The position numbers and the translations under genes are program-made. From Litoreibacter albidus (GTDB taxonomy: Bacteria; Pseudomonadota; Alphaproteobacteria; Rhodobacterales; Rhodobacteraceae), in NCBI RefSeq assembly GCF_900107015.1, contig NZ_FNOI01000002.1:372001-436000 (forward strand): a stretch of 64,000 nucleotides of DNA. The letters run 5' to 3'. Below are positions 1 to 7,561 of this stretch, in pieces. Numbering within the stretch: the first letter of the stretch is position 1; each line of letters opens with the position of its first letter. The notes under the pieces are model-generated. The model ran no database searches. It was not told where the DNA came from and saw only the letters and a program-made list of their open reading frames with translations.

Positions 1-1
1 A

Positions 2-403
2 GAGGTGGAGGTGCTGCGCAACGCTATCCACAAGTGGCCAGACATCGACACGTCGGACATTCGCGAAAACATGAAGCGCCAAGCCGCCAGCGTCGCCGCC
101 AAAGACACCGTGCTGTTTCACGAGCTGGACTATGAGTTTCACAAAAGCCTCTGCGTCGGGGCGGGATTTGAGCTGGCGTTCGAGACGATCTCGGAGATGA
201 AGTCCAAAGTCGACCGCCTGTGCAGCCTGTCGCTGGCGGAGCCCACTGAAATGGAAATCCTGCTCGCCGATCACACCCGCATGATTGCGGCGCTGGACGA
301 CGGCGACGCCGCCGCGTTGGAAACCGTCATTCGCCAGCACCTTGCGCGGCTCGACACAGTGGTGGACCGCATTCAGCAAAAGCATTCGGAATACTTCGAG
401 TAA
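2..403 (+). CDS. GntR/FadR-family regulator, C-terminal FCD domain (5' truncated)
   Basis: This reading frame is open from the left edge and ends with TAA at 401-403, so only the last 133 or so residues of the protein are present. The helical content and residues such as FHELDYEFHKSLC and the late ADHTRMIAAL/IRQHLARL segments match the FCD ligand-binding domain of FadR-type GntR regulators, in which Asp and His residues bind a metal and a carboxylate effector. The winged-helix DNA-binding domain would lie upstream, outside the window. Neither target nor effector can be told, because the neighbouring genes it would control are not visible. A hairpin with a weak pyrimidine tail follows it. Confidence 0.8.
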   Translation, partial: EVEVLRNAIHKWPDIDTSDIRENMKRQAASVAAKDTVLFHELDYEFHKSLCVGAGFELAFETISEMKSKVDRLCSLSLAEPTEMEILLADHTRMIAALDDGDAAALETVIRQHLARLDTVVDRIQQKHSEYFE

Positions 404-431
404 CCGCCACCCGACCGCCAAAATGAAAAGA

Positions 432-453
432 GGGTTCCGACCCCCCGGAACCC
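432..453 (+). terminator. Possible terminator after the FCD regulator
   Basis: GGGTTCCG and CGGAACCC form a perfect 8-bp stem around a six-base loop, 29 bases after the regulator stop codon. The following CCCTTCTA is only mildly T-rich, so it is a weak intrinsic terminator at best. Confidence 0.45.
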
Positions 454-625
454 CCTTCTACCCCACGTGTTTGGTTACTCGCACCACGTGTCTTGGAAAC
501 TGGATCCGGCCCTACTGGCTCGGCATGCTTATGGGTAGCGACGGCGCGGCGGCATTGCAAACAAACTCTGCGCGCAATTCGAACCCCATTCCTGTCAAAT
601 TTTCCGCACCCCTCGGGGAACAGAA

Positions 626-653
626 AACGCCCGCGCGAAAATCGGCGGGCGTT
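626..653 (-). terminator. Intrinsic terminator of the DUF2853 gene
   Basis: On the minus strand AACGCCCGC pairs with GCGGGCGTT and is followed by TTTTCTG. It lies 27 bases past the DUF2853 stop codon and fits a rho-independent terminator. Confidence 0.65.
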
Positions 654-679
654 CAGATCGCGTCAGCCTGTGGTGCGGC

Positions 680-1021
680 TTAGCCGTACACGGACTCTTT
701 GTTGAAGTGCTTGGTCAGCATGTAGTAGACGACCGCGCGGTATTTGTTGCGCTCGGACTTGCCGTATACTTCGATGACCGAATTGATGGCTTCCATCAGC
801 TGCGGGCTGTCGGACAGGCCCAGCTTTTTGATCAGGAAGTTGTTCTTAACAGTTTCCAGTTCCTCGGCTTGGCTGCCAGCAACTGTGGATGCGTCTGCGT
901 TGTAGATTGCAGGGCCGCAACCGATTGTGACTTTCGTCAACAGATCCATATCGGGCGTCATGTTGCATTTGTTTTTCAGATCGTCCGCATAGATTGCGAT
1001 CAACTCGTCACGTTTTCCCAT
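680..1021 (-). CDS. DUF2853 family protein
   Basis: This is a 113-residue soluble protein of the DUF2853 type, a small, mainly helical family common in marine alphaproteobacteria and without an assigned reaction. The ATG at 1021 is chosen because GGGAGA lies 7 bases before it; a longer frame starting at 1051 has no ribosome site and adds residues that do not look conserved. The protein has no signal peptide or membrane segment. It is monocistronic: the next minus-strand gene upstream lies about 140 bases away and a good terminator follows it. The family call is by recognition of the whole sequence, for example TVAGSQAEELETVKNNFL and KYRAVVYYMLTKHF. Confidence 0.8.
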   Translation of the reverse strand: MGKRDELIAIYADDLKNKCNMTPDMDLLTKVTIGCGPAIYNADASTVAGSQAEELETVKNNFLIKKLGLSDSPQLMEAINSVIEVYGKSERNKYRAVVYYMLTKHFNKESVYG

Positions 1022-1160
1022 TGAAATATCTCCCACCAATGTTCGGGCCAACTGCCCCTGTTACAGCCCGTCAAAACGGGCCTTGAAGCGGACAATACTG
1101 GCTAAATCAGCCAATCCAAAGGAAAAATGCAGTGACTTTTCCCCGCAGGCGACAATGGGC

Positions 1161-1874
1161 CTAGCGGCAGGTCCCCCAGCCGTTGTTTTGCATGTGGAAG
1201 TGGTCGGCGTGCAGCGCGTTATACTCCGGACCCAGCACAGTGGAGAACCACTGGCACCCGCTATCGCGCAACTCTTGGAAGAACGCTTTTTGGGCGGGCG
1301 GGCCGGTCCAGCCCGACAGCAGATCAATCCGCGTCCCATCGGCCAGAACCACGCCGCGTATATCAATGGAGGCCGCGGTGGCATGGGTGCTCATCCGTGT
1401 TCTCGCCCCGCGGATAGGGCGGCAATTGTAGCTGCCGATGTGGCGCAATTCTTTGACACCCTGCCCGAAATGCGCCTCTGCCGCCGGTTGCACGCCGTGC
1501 TGTTCCCACATCGCGACCCTGAGGGCGGTCTCGCAAGAGGTCTCGACCGCGCGCAGTCGCGCAGCCCCCACGCCGGACAGATCGACACGGTTGGCGATGC
1601 CGCAGCGCTCCCCCTCCACCAGTGGCGGCATTGATTGGTAGCGCCCGCCTTGCGCCAAGACTTGCAGGCAGATGTCAGGGTCATCCAAGACCCGCCGCAG
1701 CTTGAAATGCGTCACCGGCGTCACGGGATCGGTCACCACCAATTCGCGCAACGGGTTCCATTCGCGCGGCAACGGGCTGCTTGGGTCGGTAAAGGCCCAA
1801 TGAACGCCAAACGCCACCGCAGCAAAGGCTACGGTGGCGCTTAGAATACTCAAGACGACCCGAAAGGCCGTCAT
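1161..1874 (-). CDS. Extensin-like C-terminal domain protein, membrane-anchored
   Basis: A 237-residue protein with one N-terminal hydrophobic helix (about residues 4-26) and a periplasmic part matching the bacterial extensin-like C-terminal family, which is related in fold to LAS/M15-type peptidases. Candidate metal ligands are the His and Asp of STHATAASIDI and the late HADHFHMQ; four Cys could pair. The ATG at 1874 is used; a TTG at 1892 would add six residues. It begins 28 bases after the ahcY stop codon on the same strand, so it is probably co-transcribed with ahcY. A role in the cell envelope is inferred only; no substrate is known. Confidence 0.72.
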   Translation of the reverse strand: MTAFRVVLSILSATVAFAAVAFGVHWAFTDPSSPLPREWNPLRELVVTDPVTPVTHFKLRRVLDDPDICLQVLAQGGRYQSMPPLVEGERCGIANRVDLSGVGAARLRAVETSCETALRVAMWEQHGVQPAAEAHFGQGVKELRHIGSYNCRPIRGARTRMSTHATAASIDIRGVVLADGTRIDLLSGWTGPPAQKAFFQELRDSGCQWFSTVLGPEYNALHADHFHMQNNGWGTCR

Positions 1875-1901
1875 CGCGGGATGGGCTTTCAACCCGCGAC
1901 C

Positions 1902-3287
1902 CTAGTAACGGTAGTGCTCTGGCTTGAACGGGCCGTCAGGCGACACGCCGATATAGTCGGCCTGCTCTTTGTCCAGCTTCGACAGTTTCACGCCGATGCG
2001 ATCAAGGTGCAAACGCGCGACTTTCTCGTCCAGATGCTTGGGCAGGATGTAGACCTCGTTGTTATACGCGTCGTTGTTGGTCCAAAGCTCCATCTGCGCC
2101 AGCACTTGGTTGGTGAAGGAGGCGGACATCACGAAGGACGGGTGGCCCGTGGCGTTGCCAAGGTTCAGCAAACGGCCCTCGGACAGCAGGATCAAGCGGT
2201 TGCCGGATGGCATCTCGATCATGTCGACCTGTTCTTTGATGTTGGTCCACTTGTGGTTCTTCAGCGCGGCGACTTGGATTTCATTGTCGAAGTGGCCGAT
2301 GTTGCCGACGATGGCCATATCCTTCATCTCGCGCATGTGCTCGATGCGGATCACATCCTTGTTGCCCGTGGTGGTGATGAAGATGTCAGCGGTGGACAAC
2401 GCGTCCTCCAGCAGCACAACCTCGAACCCGTCCATAGCGGCTTGCAGGGCGCAGATCGGGTCAACTTCGGTGACCTTCACACGCGCACCAGCACCGCGCA
2501 GGGATGCGGCGGAGCCTTTGCCAACGTCGCCGTAGCCCATGACCACAGCAACTTTACCGGCCATCATGGTGTCCGTGGCGCGGCGGATGCCGTCGACCAG
2601 CGATTCCTTACAACCGTATTTGTTGTCAAACTTGGACTTGGTCACGCTGTCGTTCACGTTGATCGCTGGGAACGGCAGCTGGCCTTTCTTCACCAGATCA
2701 TAGAGGCGGTGAACGCCGGTCGTTGTCTCCTCGGAGACACCTTTGATCTGGTCGCGCATCTTGGTGAACCAACCCGGGCTGGCTTCCATACGCTTTTTGA
2801 TTTGCGCCTGAATGGCGACTTCTTCCTCGGAGGTCGCAACGCCGAATTCTTCGCCGCCCTCGATACGCGCACCCAACAGGATGTAGAGCGTGGCGTCGCC
2901 GCCATCGTCAAGGATCAGGTTCGGGCCTTCAGGGAACATGAAGGATTTGTCGAGGTAGTCCCAGTGCTCCTCAAGGCTTTGGCCTTTGATCGCGAACACG
3001 GGCGTGCCGCCAGCCGCGATGGCCGCAGCGGCGTGATCTTGTGTGGAGAAGATGTTGCAAGACGCCCAGCGCACGTCGGCGCCCAAAGCGACCAGCGTTT
3101 CGATCAGCACGGCGGTCTGGATGGTCATATGCAAGGAGCCCACGATCCGCGAGCCAGCCAGCGGCTTGCTTTCGCCGAACTCTTCACGCAGGGCCATCAG
3201 GCCCGGCATTTCGGTTTCTGCGATGTCGAGTTCTTTGCGGCCAAAGTCAGCCAGATTGATGTCTTTGACGATATAGTCGTTAGCCAT
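1902..3287 (-). CDS. ahcY: Adenosylhomocysteinase
   Basis: S-adenosyl-L-homocysteine hydrolase splits the by-product of methyl transfer into adenosine and homocysteine, in the cytosol and with bound NAD. The 461 residues match the family's usual length. The NAD-binding Rossmann motif [15 protein letters not shown], the substrate segment [17 protein letters not shown] and the C-terminal PFKPEHYRY are intact. The ATG at 3287 has GAGG about 10 bases before it. A small secreted-protein gene lies upstream on the same strand and an extensin-like gene follows. In Rhodobacter capsulatus, ahcY is linked to the reg cluster and controlled by the LysR regulator HvrB; here reg genes and a LysR gene lie within 5 kb. 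Confidence 0.98.
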   Translation of the reverse strand: MANDYIVKDINLADFGRKELDIAETEMPGLMALREEFGESKPLAGSRIVGSLHMTIQTAVLIETLVALGADVRWASCNIFSTQDHAAAAIAAGGTPVFAIKGQSLEEHWDYLDKSFMFPEGPNLILDDGGDATLYILLGARIEGGEEFGVATSEEEVAIQAQIKKRMEASPGWFTKMRDQIKGVSEETTTGVHRLYDLVKKGQLPFPAINVNDSVTKSKFDNKYGCKESLVDGIRRATDTMMAGKVAVVMGYGDVGKGSAASLRGAGARVKVTEVDPICALQAAMDGFEVVLLEDALSTADIFITTTGNKDVIRIEHMREMKDMAIVGNIGHFDNEIQVAALKNHKWTNIKEQVDMIEMPSGNRLILLSEGRLLNLGNATGHPSFVMSASFTNQVLAQMELWTNNDAYNNEVYILPKHLDEKVARLHLDRIGVKLSKLDKEQADYIGVSPDGPFKPEHYRY

Positions 3288-3361
3288 TTCCTAATGTCCT
3301 CATGGGAATTTGCGCTCCGCGTAGCAGTTAATGGGCGCAATCTCAATGGGGCGCGGGACGG

Positions 3362-3664
3362 CTAGCCTTGGCCGTAAGGCAATCCGGCGACCAAAGAACC
3401 GGCGTCCATGTTGGGCGTCCAGTTGTCGCCCTGCGCCAAGGCGCAGCTTGTGCCGTTCTCGTTGTAGCTTACCACGGTCCAAGACCCGCCAATGCCGGAG
3501 GCCCAGACGATCGTACCGTCGTCGTCCATCACGGCAGGGGTTTCGTCGTACCAATCGACCAAAGCGGCTTCCATTTCGTCCGTTGGCATACAGACGGCAT
3601 CATCTTGCGCGACAGCAGGCAAGGTGCTCAGAAGTAGGGCGGCGGCAGTAAAAAGCGGTTTCAT
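3362..3664 (-). CDS. Small secreted protein of unknown function
   Basis: A 100-residue product beginning MKPLFTAAALLLSTLPAVAQ, a clear Sec signal peptide with cleavage expected after AVA. The mature part is acidic, has two Cys and is rich in Trp, Gly and Asp (IVWASGIGGSWTVVSY), suggesting a small disulfide-bonded beta protein in the periplasm. The start at 3664 has GAAGGAG 6 bases before it; longer frames lack this. It sits 74 bases upstream of ahcY on the same strand and is divergent from the HD hydrolase gene. I do not recognise a named family. Confidence 0.75.
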   Translation of the reverse strand: MKPLFTAAALLLSTLPAVAQDDAVCMPTDEMEAALVDWYDETPAVMDDDGTIVWASGIGGSWTVVSYNENGTSCALAQGDNWTPNMDAGSLVAGLPYGQG

Positions 3665-3737
3665 CGTTTTCTCCTTCGGGGGTACAACCCTAAAAAGGTC
3701 ACGAGGTTCCAAGTGATCACGGAAAGGTGGGCAGCGC

Positions 3738-4331
3738 GTGAAGAAACAACCCAGAGCATGGCAACGTATGTTGTCCGGCCGCAGGCTGGACCTGCTGGAC
3801 CCGACTCCGATGGACATAGAGATAGAGGACATCGCCCACGGGCTGGCCTTCGTCGCGCGTTGGAACGGGCAAACCATGGGCGAATTCGCCTATTCCGTGG
3901 CGGAGCATTCCGTTCTGGTGGAGCAGCTTTATTCCGCCGCAAACCCGAATGCGCCGGTCAAATGGCAGTTGGCCGCGCTGCTGCATGACGCGCCCGAGTA
4001 TGTGATCGGCGATATGATCTCGCCGGTGAAGAACGCGGTGGGGCCGGACTACGCCGTGCTGGACGACCGGCTCGCCGCCGCGATCCACATCCGTTTCGGG
4101 CTGCCTGCCGCCATTCCGGTGGCCGTGAAAAAGCAGATCAAGAAGGCCGACAAGCTGTCCGCATGGCTGGAGGCGACGCAAATTGCGGGGTTCTCAGTGG
4201 AGGAAAGCAACAAGTTTTTCGGCAAGCCAAACGCCGATGCACCCCTGCCCGCCAAGCTGGTGCCGCGCCCGCCGATGCAGGTAAAGGCAGAGTTTTTGCA
4301 CCGCTTCGAGACCCTCTCCGCCGCGCTTTAG
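3738..4331 (+). CDS. HD-domain phosphohydrolase (YfbR-like)
   Basis: A 197-residue cytosolic protein of the HD superfamily, closest in layout to YfbR-type 5'-deoxynucleotidases. Metal ligands are visible: the His of SVAEHSVLV, the HD pair in ALLHDAPEYVIGDM and a later Asp in IKKADKLSAWLEA. Such enzymes remove phosphate from (deoxy)nucleoside monophosphates; the exact substrate here is inferred. The start is GTG at 3738 with GGAAAGGTGG upstream. It is divergent from the small secreted-protein gene and alone on its strand; palindromes that could end transcription follow. Confidence 0.8.
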   Translation: MKKQPRAWQRMLSGRRLDLLDPTPMDIEIEDIAHGLAFVARWNGQTMGEFAYSVAEHSVLVEQLYSAANPNAPVKWQLAALLHDAPEYVIGDMISPVKNAVGPDYAVLDDRLAAAIHIRFGLPAAIPVAVKKQIKKADKLSAWLEATQIAGFSVEESNKFFGKPNADAPLPAKLVPRPPMQVKAEFLHRFETLSAAL

Positions 4332-4333
4332 GG

Positions 4334-4349
4334 GTAACCCATGGGTTAC
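4334..4349 (+). terminator. Perfect 16-bp palindrome after the HD hydrolase
   Basis: GTAACCCATGGGTTAC is a perfect palindrome starting 2 bases after the stop codon, followed by TTTCCTCCC. It could act as a short terminator hairpin or as a protein-binding site; the tail is weak. Confidence 0.4.
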
Positions 4350-4408
4350 TTTCCTCCCGCTGCACCGTAGCGGGCGTTAACCATCCTATGCCACGCCAGA
4401 ACACTATG

Positions 4409-4441
4409 CCGGATGCTGCGTTTACACCTATTTGCATCCGG
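4409..4441. terminator. Hairpin between convergent genes
   Basis: CCGGATGC and GCATCCGG form an 8-bp stem with a 17-base loop between the HD hydrolase and the oppositely oriented LysR gene. On the plus strand it is followed by TTAATTTAAT, so it may close the plus-strand transcript. Confidence 0.4.
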
Positions 4442-4499
4442 TTAATTTAATCGCATCAAAAGTCGTGGGGATTTGAGGCGATTAGCATTGACCGCCGCG

Positions 4500-5372
4500 T
4501 CACCCCGCCGCCGTTTTCAGCCACCTGATAAAGGTTTTGAGCGCGTCGGAGCGCGGCACGCGGCGCGTGACTAGGTAGTAGCCCAAAGACGACAACGGCG
4601 CCTCGTGCAGGCACATCAGATTGCCCTTGGCCAAATCGCCCTCCACCAGTGCCCGCGCCTGTATCGACAGCCCGACACCCGCCCGCGCCGCCGACAGCAC
4701 CAGCGAATTGGTCGGCACATTGCTGACCGATGTGGCGGACAGATCCAGCCCCACCTCCTGTGCCCAGACGCGTTGCTCCAGCCGGTTGGTTTCGAACACC
4801 CACGGGAAACTGCAGAGGTCGCGCATAGACGCGCCCACCGCCTTGGCCGCCAACTCCGGCGCGCCGACGACCACGTAGTTGGCGTTCACCAGCAGCTCTA
4901 CATCCAGTCCGGGCCAGATGCCGTGACCGTAGCGGATGGTCAAATCCAGCCCGTCGCGGCGCATATCGACCACCGCGAAGGATGGCTGCAACGTCACCTC
5001 TATGTCGGGATGCTGGGTCCAGAAGCCACCAATACGTGGCATTAACCAGTTCTCTGCAAACGTCGGGGTCATGCCGACGATCAGCGGGCGGTCGTGGCGC
5101 AACGCGCGGATGTCGCGCACGCCGGATGCGATGGTGGCGAACCCCTCGCCCAGCGACAGCGCAAGGCTGCGCCCCGCGTCGGTCAGCCCCATGCCTGCCC
5201 CTTGACGAAACACCAGCTCGCAACCGAACTCCGCCTCCAGCGCCCGCACATGCTGGGAGATCGCCGCATGGGTCACGTTCAACTCCCGCGCGGCAGCGGA
5301 AAAGCTGCTGAGCCGCGCCGTGGCCTCAAACGCCTTGAGCGCGGCAAGCGACGGGATATCGCGCCAGTCCAT
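4500..5372 (-). CDS. LysR-type transcriptional regulator (GcvA/HvrB-like)
   Basis: A 290-residue LysR regulator: an N-terminal winged helix-turn-helix (residues about 5-64, including AAARELNVTHAAISQHVRAL) and a periplasmic-binding-like effector domain from about residue 93 (PLIVGMTPTFAENWLMPRI). The overall sequence resembles the GcvA group. It faces two tiny genes across a 103-base gap that holds a T-N11-A box and an inverted repeat, the usual arrangement in which a LysR protein controls its divergent neighbour and itself. In R. capsulatus the LysR protein HvrB, linked to reg genes, activates ahcY; being near ahcY and regA, this gene may be its counterpart, but that is inference. Confidence 0.9.
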   Translation of the reverse strand: MDWRDIPSLAALKAFEATARLSSFSAAARELNVTHAAISQHVRALEAEFGCELVFRQGAGMGLTDAGRSLALSLGEGFATIASGVRDIRALRHDRPLIVGMTPTFAENWLMPRIGGFWTQHPDIEVTLQPSFAVVDMRRDGLDLTIRYGHGIWPGLDVELLVNANYVVVGAPELAAKAVGASMRDLCSFPWVFETNRLEQRVWAQEVGLDLSATSVSNVPTNSLVLSAARAGVGLSIQARALVEGDLAKGNLMCLHEAPLSSLGYYLVTRRVPRSDALKTFIRWLKTAAG

Positions 5373-5386
5373 TACAGATATGATAG

Positions 5387-5412
5387 TTCAGCTAACATGT
5401 ATGAAATCATAC
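5387..5412. promoter_or_regulatory. Candidate LysR operator in the divergent gap
   Basis: Two overlapping dyads are seen: TTCA (5387-5390) and TGAA (5402-5405) separated by 11 bases, which fits the LysR T-N11-A rule, and GTATGA/TCATAC (5399-5412) with a 2-base spacer. The gap lies between the LysR start codon and the 54-residue ORF. Binding is inferred from position and symmetry. Confidence 0.5.
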
Positions 5413-5475
5413 TGACGTGCATAGCAAAGGCAAGAGACGCAATATGAGGCATCACTTCATAGAAGGACTATAACC

Positions 5476-5640
5476 ATGTTCGACTTAATCGCACGAAGCC
5501 TACACGCCGCCCTGATGCGCCGGTCCGAATTTCCTGACCACCTGAAAGAGCACTCCGACCGTCACACGCCTCGGTCGCGCAGACCGCAGTATGACCACAG
5601 CACACGCCGCGCGGAACGCTACGGGCGGGACCTATGGTAA
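5476..5640 (+). CDS. 54-residue basic protein, divergent from LysR
   Basis: A short frame beginning MFDLIARSLHAALMRRSEF and ending RYGRDLW. It starts 13 bases after an AGAAGGA ribosome site and its stop overlaps the start of the next gene by 7 bases, so the two are likely translationally coupled. The N-terminal third could form an amphipathic helix; the remainder is rich in Arg and His and probably unstructured. I recognise no family. Support comes from the ribosome site, the coupling and the LysR-type divergent promoter, not from homology. Confidence 0.5.
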   Translation: MFDLIARSLHAALMRRSEFPDHLKEHSDRHTPRSRRPQYDHSTRRAERYGRDLW

Positions 5641-5882
5641 CCCTTGCCGCCAAACGCCCGAACGCCGAGGCCGCCACCTTTGCCCTGAAATGGGCGGCGT
5701 CCCTGATCCAGATCGCGGGCTATGCCACCACAGCCTTCGGGATGACTCCGTTGAACGTCTATTTGTTCGTCGTCGGGTTGGTGGGATGGTTCGCCGTCGG
5801 GGTGCTTTGGAACGACCGCGCGATCATGCTGATCCACGCGGTGGCACTGGCGGCGATGGTGGCGGGGCTGCTTAGCAGCTAA
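5634..5882 (+). CDS. Small integral membrane protein (DUF6552-like)
   Basis: An 82-residue protein with two or three hydrophobic segments (WAASLIQIAGYATTAFGM, VYLFVVGLVGWFAVGVLW, AIMLIHAVALAAMVAGLL) and little else, so it sits in the inner membrane. It overlaps the preceding 54-codon frame by 7 bases and the convergent lipoprotein gene by 11 bases. It resembles the small DUF6552 group of alphaproteobacterial membrane proteins, but this assignment is from memory and moderate. Likely controlled by the divergent LysR regulator. Confidence 0.65.
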   Translation: MVTLAAKRPNAEAATFALKWAASLIQIAGYATTAFGMTPLNVYLFVVGLVGWFAVGVLWNDRAIMLIHAVALAAMVAGLLSS

Positions 5883-6204
5883 CCCCCGCCTGCCCCTGAG
5901 CATTGGCCCAGCCGCGCAACGCGCCTGCGGCGAAAACCAGCGTGGTGCCGTCGGGCCAGTCAACGGCCTGACGGCCCTGCGCACAGTCGCGCGGGGCTGC
6001 GGGCGGCTGGCCCACAAGTTTGGTCATGGCGGGGATGGTGGAATGATCCGTGCGCCCGAAATCAATTCGCTGGGCACGGTTCACCAGTTGAACGCCGTTG
6101 CTATCGAGCGTGTAGGGGATCGGCGTTGCGCGCGGGGCCGTGGGGGCCGACGGCGCGCAGGCCGTCAGCAACATGGCCACACCAAGTCCTAACGCATACC
6201 TCAT
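5872..6204 (-). CDS. Small lipoprotein coupled to regA
   Basis: A 110-residue protein starting MRYALGLGVAMLLTACAPSA: a lipoprotein signal with lipobox LTAC. The mature part is Pro/Ala-rich at first, then has a compact domain with two more Cys (PRDCAQG and the terminal GVSC). Its ATG overlaps the regA stop codon as ATGA, so it is translated from the senC-regA message. No family was recognised. The coupling to a redox response regulator suggests an envelope role under the same regulation, but the sequence does not show one. Confidence 0.75.
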   Translation of the reverse strand: MRYALGLGVAMLLTACAPSAPTAPRATPIPYTLDSNGVQLVNRAQRIDFGRTDHSTIPAMTKLVGQPPAAPRDCAQGRQAVDWPDGTTLVFAAGALRGWANAQGQAGVSC

Positions 6205-6755
6205 TTGGGCGACCGCTTGGCGAGGATGCGTTGCAACGTCCGGCGGTGCATGCTCAGGCGGCGCGCGGTCTCCGAGACGTTGCGGTCGCACAGCTCATAC
6301 ACACGCTGGATATGTTCCCACCGCACGCGGTCCGCCGACATCGGGTTTTCGGGTGGCGGGGGCAATTCATCGCCCGTGGCCAGCAGCGCGTTGGTGACGT
6401 CATTGGCGTCAGCGGGTTTGGACAGGTAATCCGTCGCCCCGATTTTGACCGCAGCCACAGCCGTAGCAATCGCGCCGTATCCTGTGAGCACAACGATTTT
6501 GGCGTCGGGGCGCTTCTCTCGGAGGACCTCCACCACATCAAGGCCGTTGCCGTCGCCCAGCCGCAAGTCAATCACCGCATAGGCGGGGGGGCGGGCCGTC
6601 GCGATGGCGCGGCCTGCCGCAACTGTTTCGGCGGTTTCGGGGGCGAACCCGCGCTTTTCCATGGCGCGGGCAAGACGGCGCAAAAAGGGTTCGTCGTCAT
6701 CGACCAGCAACAGGGTGTTGTCCTCGCCGATTTCTTTTAGCGCGTTCTCAGCCAT
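6201..6755 (-). CDS. regA: Redox response regulator RegA/PrrA/ActR
   Basis: A 184-residue two-component response regulator. The receiver domain (residues about 14-130) has the acidic pair in LLLVDDDEPF, the phospho-acceptor Asp63 in VIDLRLGDG and the conserved Lys in YLSKPAD. After a Pro linker (PPPPENP) comes a Fis-type helix-turn-helix, NVSETARRLSMHRRTLQRIL, which is strongly conserved in RegA proteins. RegA is phosphorylated by RegB and controls photosynthesis, respiration, CO2 and N2 fixation and similar redox-linked genes. It follows senC by 87 bases and is coupled to a downstream lipoprotein gene; regB diverges upstream, the classical arrangement. Confidence 0.97.
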   Translation of the reverse strand: MAENALKEIGEDNTLLLVDDDEPFLRRLARAMEKRGFAPETAETVAAGRAIATARPPAYAVIDLRLGDGNGLDVVEVLREKRPDAKIVVLTGYGAIATAVAAVKIGATDYLSKPADANDVTNALLATGDELPPPPENPMSADRVRWEHIQRVYELCDRNVSETARRLSMHRRTLQRILAKRSPK

Positions 6756-6842
6756 GGCAAATTCCCCGAATTGCTGCTCCGCTACAAGATGTAGGTTGCA
6801 TGCAAGGGCGCGTCAAATGTTACCGCGTTACGCGTTTCTGGC

Positions 6843-7463
6843 CTAGCTGCCAGCCTGCGCGTAACACGCCACAGCGTCGGCGATTTTCTCAGGGCTGTCG
6901 TCGCGGCGGAAGAATTCCACGAAACCGGACTCTGGCAGCACCAGATAGGTGAAGGTGGAATGGTCCACGAGGTAATATTCCGGATCACCCGCCTGCTTTT
7001 TGTAGTAGGTCTTATAGGCCTGCGACGCGGCTTTTACCTGCTGAGGCGACCCTGTGAGGCCCAGCATTCTGGGGTGCATCACATCGGTGTATTCCGCTAC
7101 CACTTCTGGGCTGTCGCGCTCCGGATCGATGGTGATGAACAGCGCGTTTGCGTTGATGCCGCGCTCCTCCAGCACGTCCAGCGCCTCCGCGTTGCGGGCG
7201 GCATCCAGCGGGCAGACATCAGGGCAGAAGGTATAGCCGAAGTAAACCAGCGTCGGGTCGGTGATGACGTCGGTGTTTGTCACGGTCTCACCGGTTTCGC
7301 TGACCAACTCGAACGGGCCGCCAATATCGCCGCCAGCCACCGCAGAGGAGCTACAGGACGCGAACTTGTCGTCGCCGCCCTTGTTCATCATCACATACGC
7401 AGCGGTGCCGCCCAGCATTGCGACGACCAGACCGATTGCGGCGACGGGGTAAATCTTGTTCAT
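6843..7463 (-). CDS. senC: SCO1/SenC/PrrC copper chaperone
   Basis: A 206-residue SCO-family protein that delivers copper to the CuA/CuB centre of cytochrome oxidase and may take part in redox signalling to RegB. One N-terminal membrane anchor (residues about 5-26) precedes a periplasmic thioredoxin fold. The copper ligands are present: Cys80 and Cys84 in TFCPDVCP, and His168 in YYLVDHSTFTYLV. It heads the senC-regA-lipoprotein unit and is separated from divergent regB by 98 bases, where the shared control region must lie. Confidence 0.96.
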   Translation of the reverse strand: MNKIYPVAAIGLVVAMLGGTAAYVMMNKGGDDKFASCSSSAVAGGDIGGPFELVSETGETVTNTDVITDPTLVYFGYTFCPDVCPLDAARNAEALDVLEERGINANALFITIDPERDSPEVVAEYTDVMHPRMLGLTGSPQQVKAASQAYKTYYKKQAGDPEYYLVDHSTFTYLVLPESGFVEFFRRDDSPEKIADAVACYAQAGS

Positions 7464-7561
7464 CAGGCGACTCCGAGGGTGAATTTCATTGCCCGAGTTG
7501 ATCCACTATCTCGGCCCATGTATCAATCAGTCATTATGACGCTGACACTCACATCTTCGAG

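Noticed and set aside
465-491. Two CACGTG hexamers 15 bases apart
   Set aside because: They lie between convergent genes after a terminator, so a promoter role is unlikely; probably chance.
570-600. TTCGAA-containing segment resembling a tRNA T-loop
   Set aside because: No acceptor, D or anticodon stems can be drawn around it on either strand.
3288-3361. Possible SAH riboswitch before ahcY (a GGAGCGC segment is present)
   Set aside because: The paired stems and the conserved 3' part of the SAH riboswitch cannot be built in the 74-base gap; one short matching string is not enough.
1881-3365. A 494-codon open frame antisense to ahcY
   Set aside because: Same effect: complete overlap with a secure gene and no recognisable protein.
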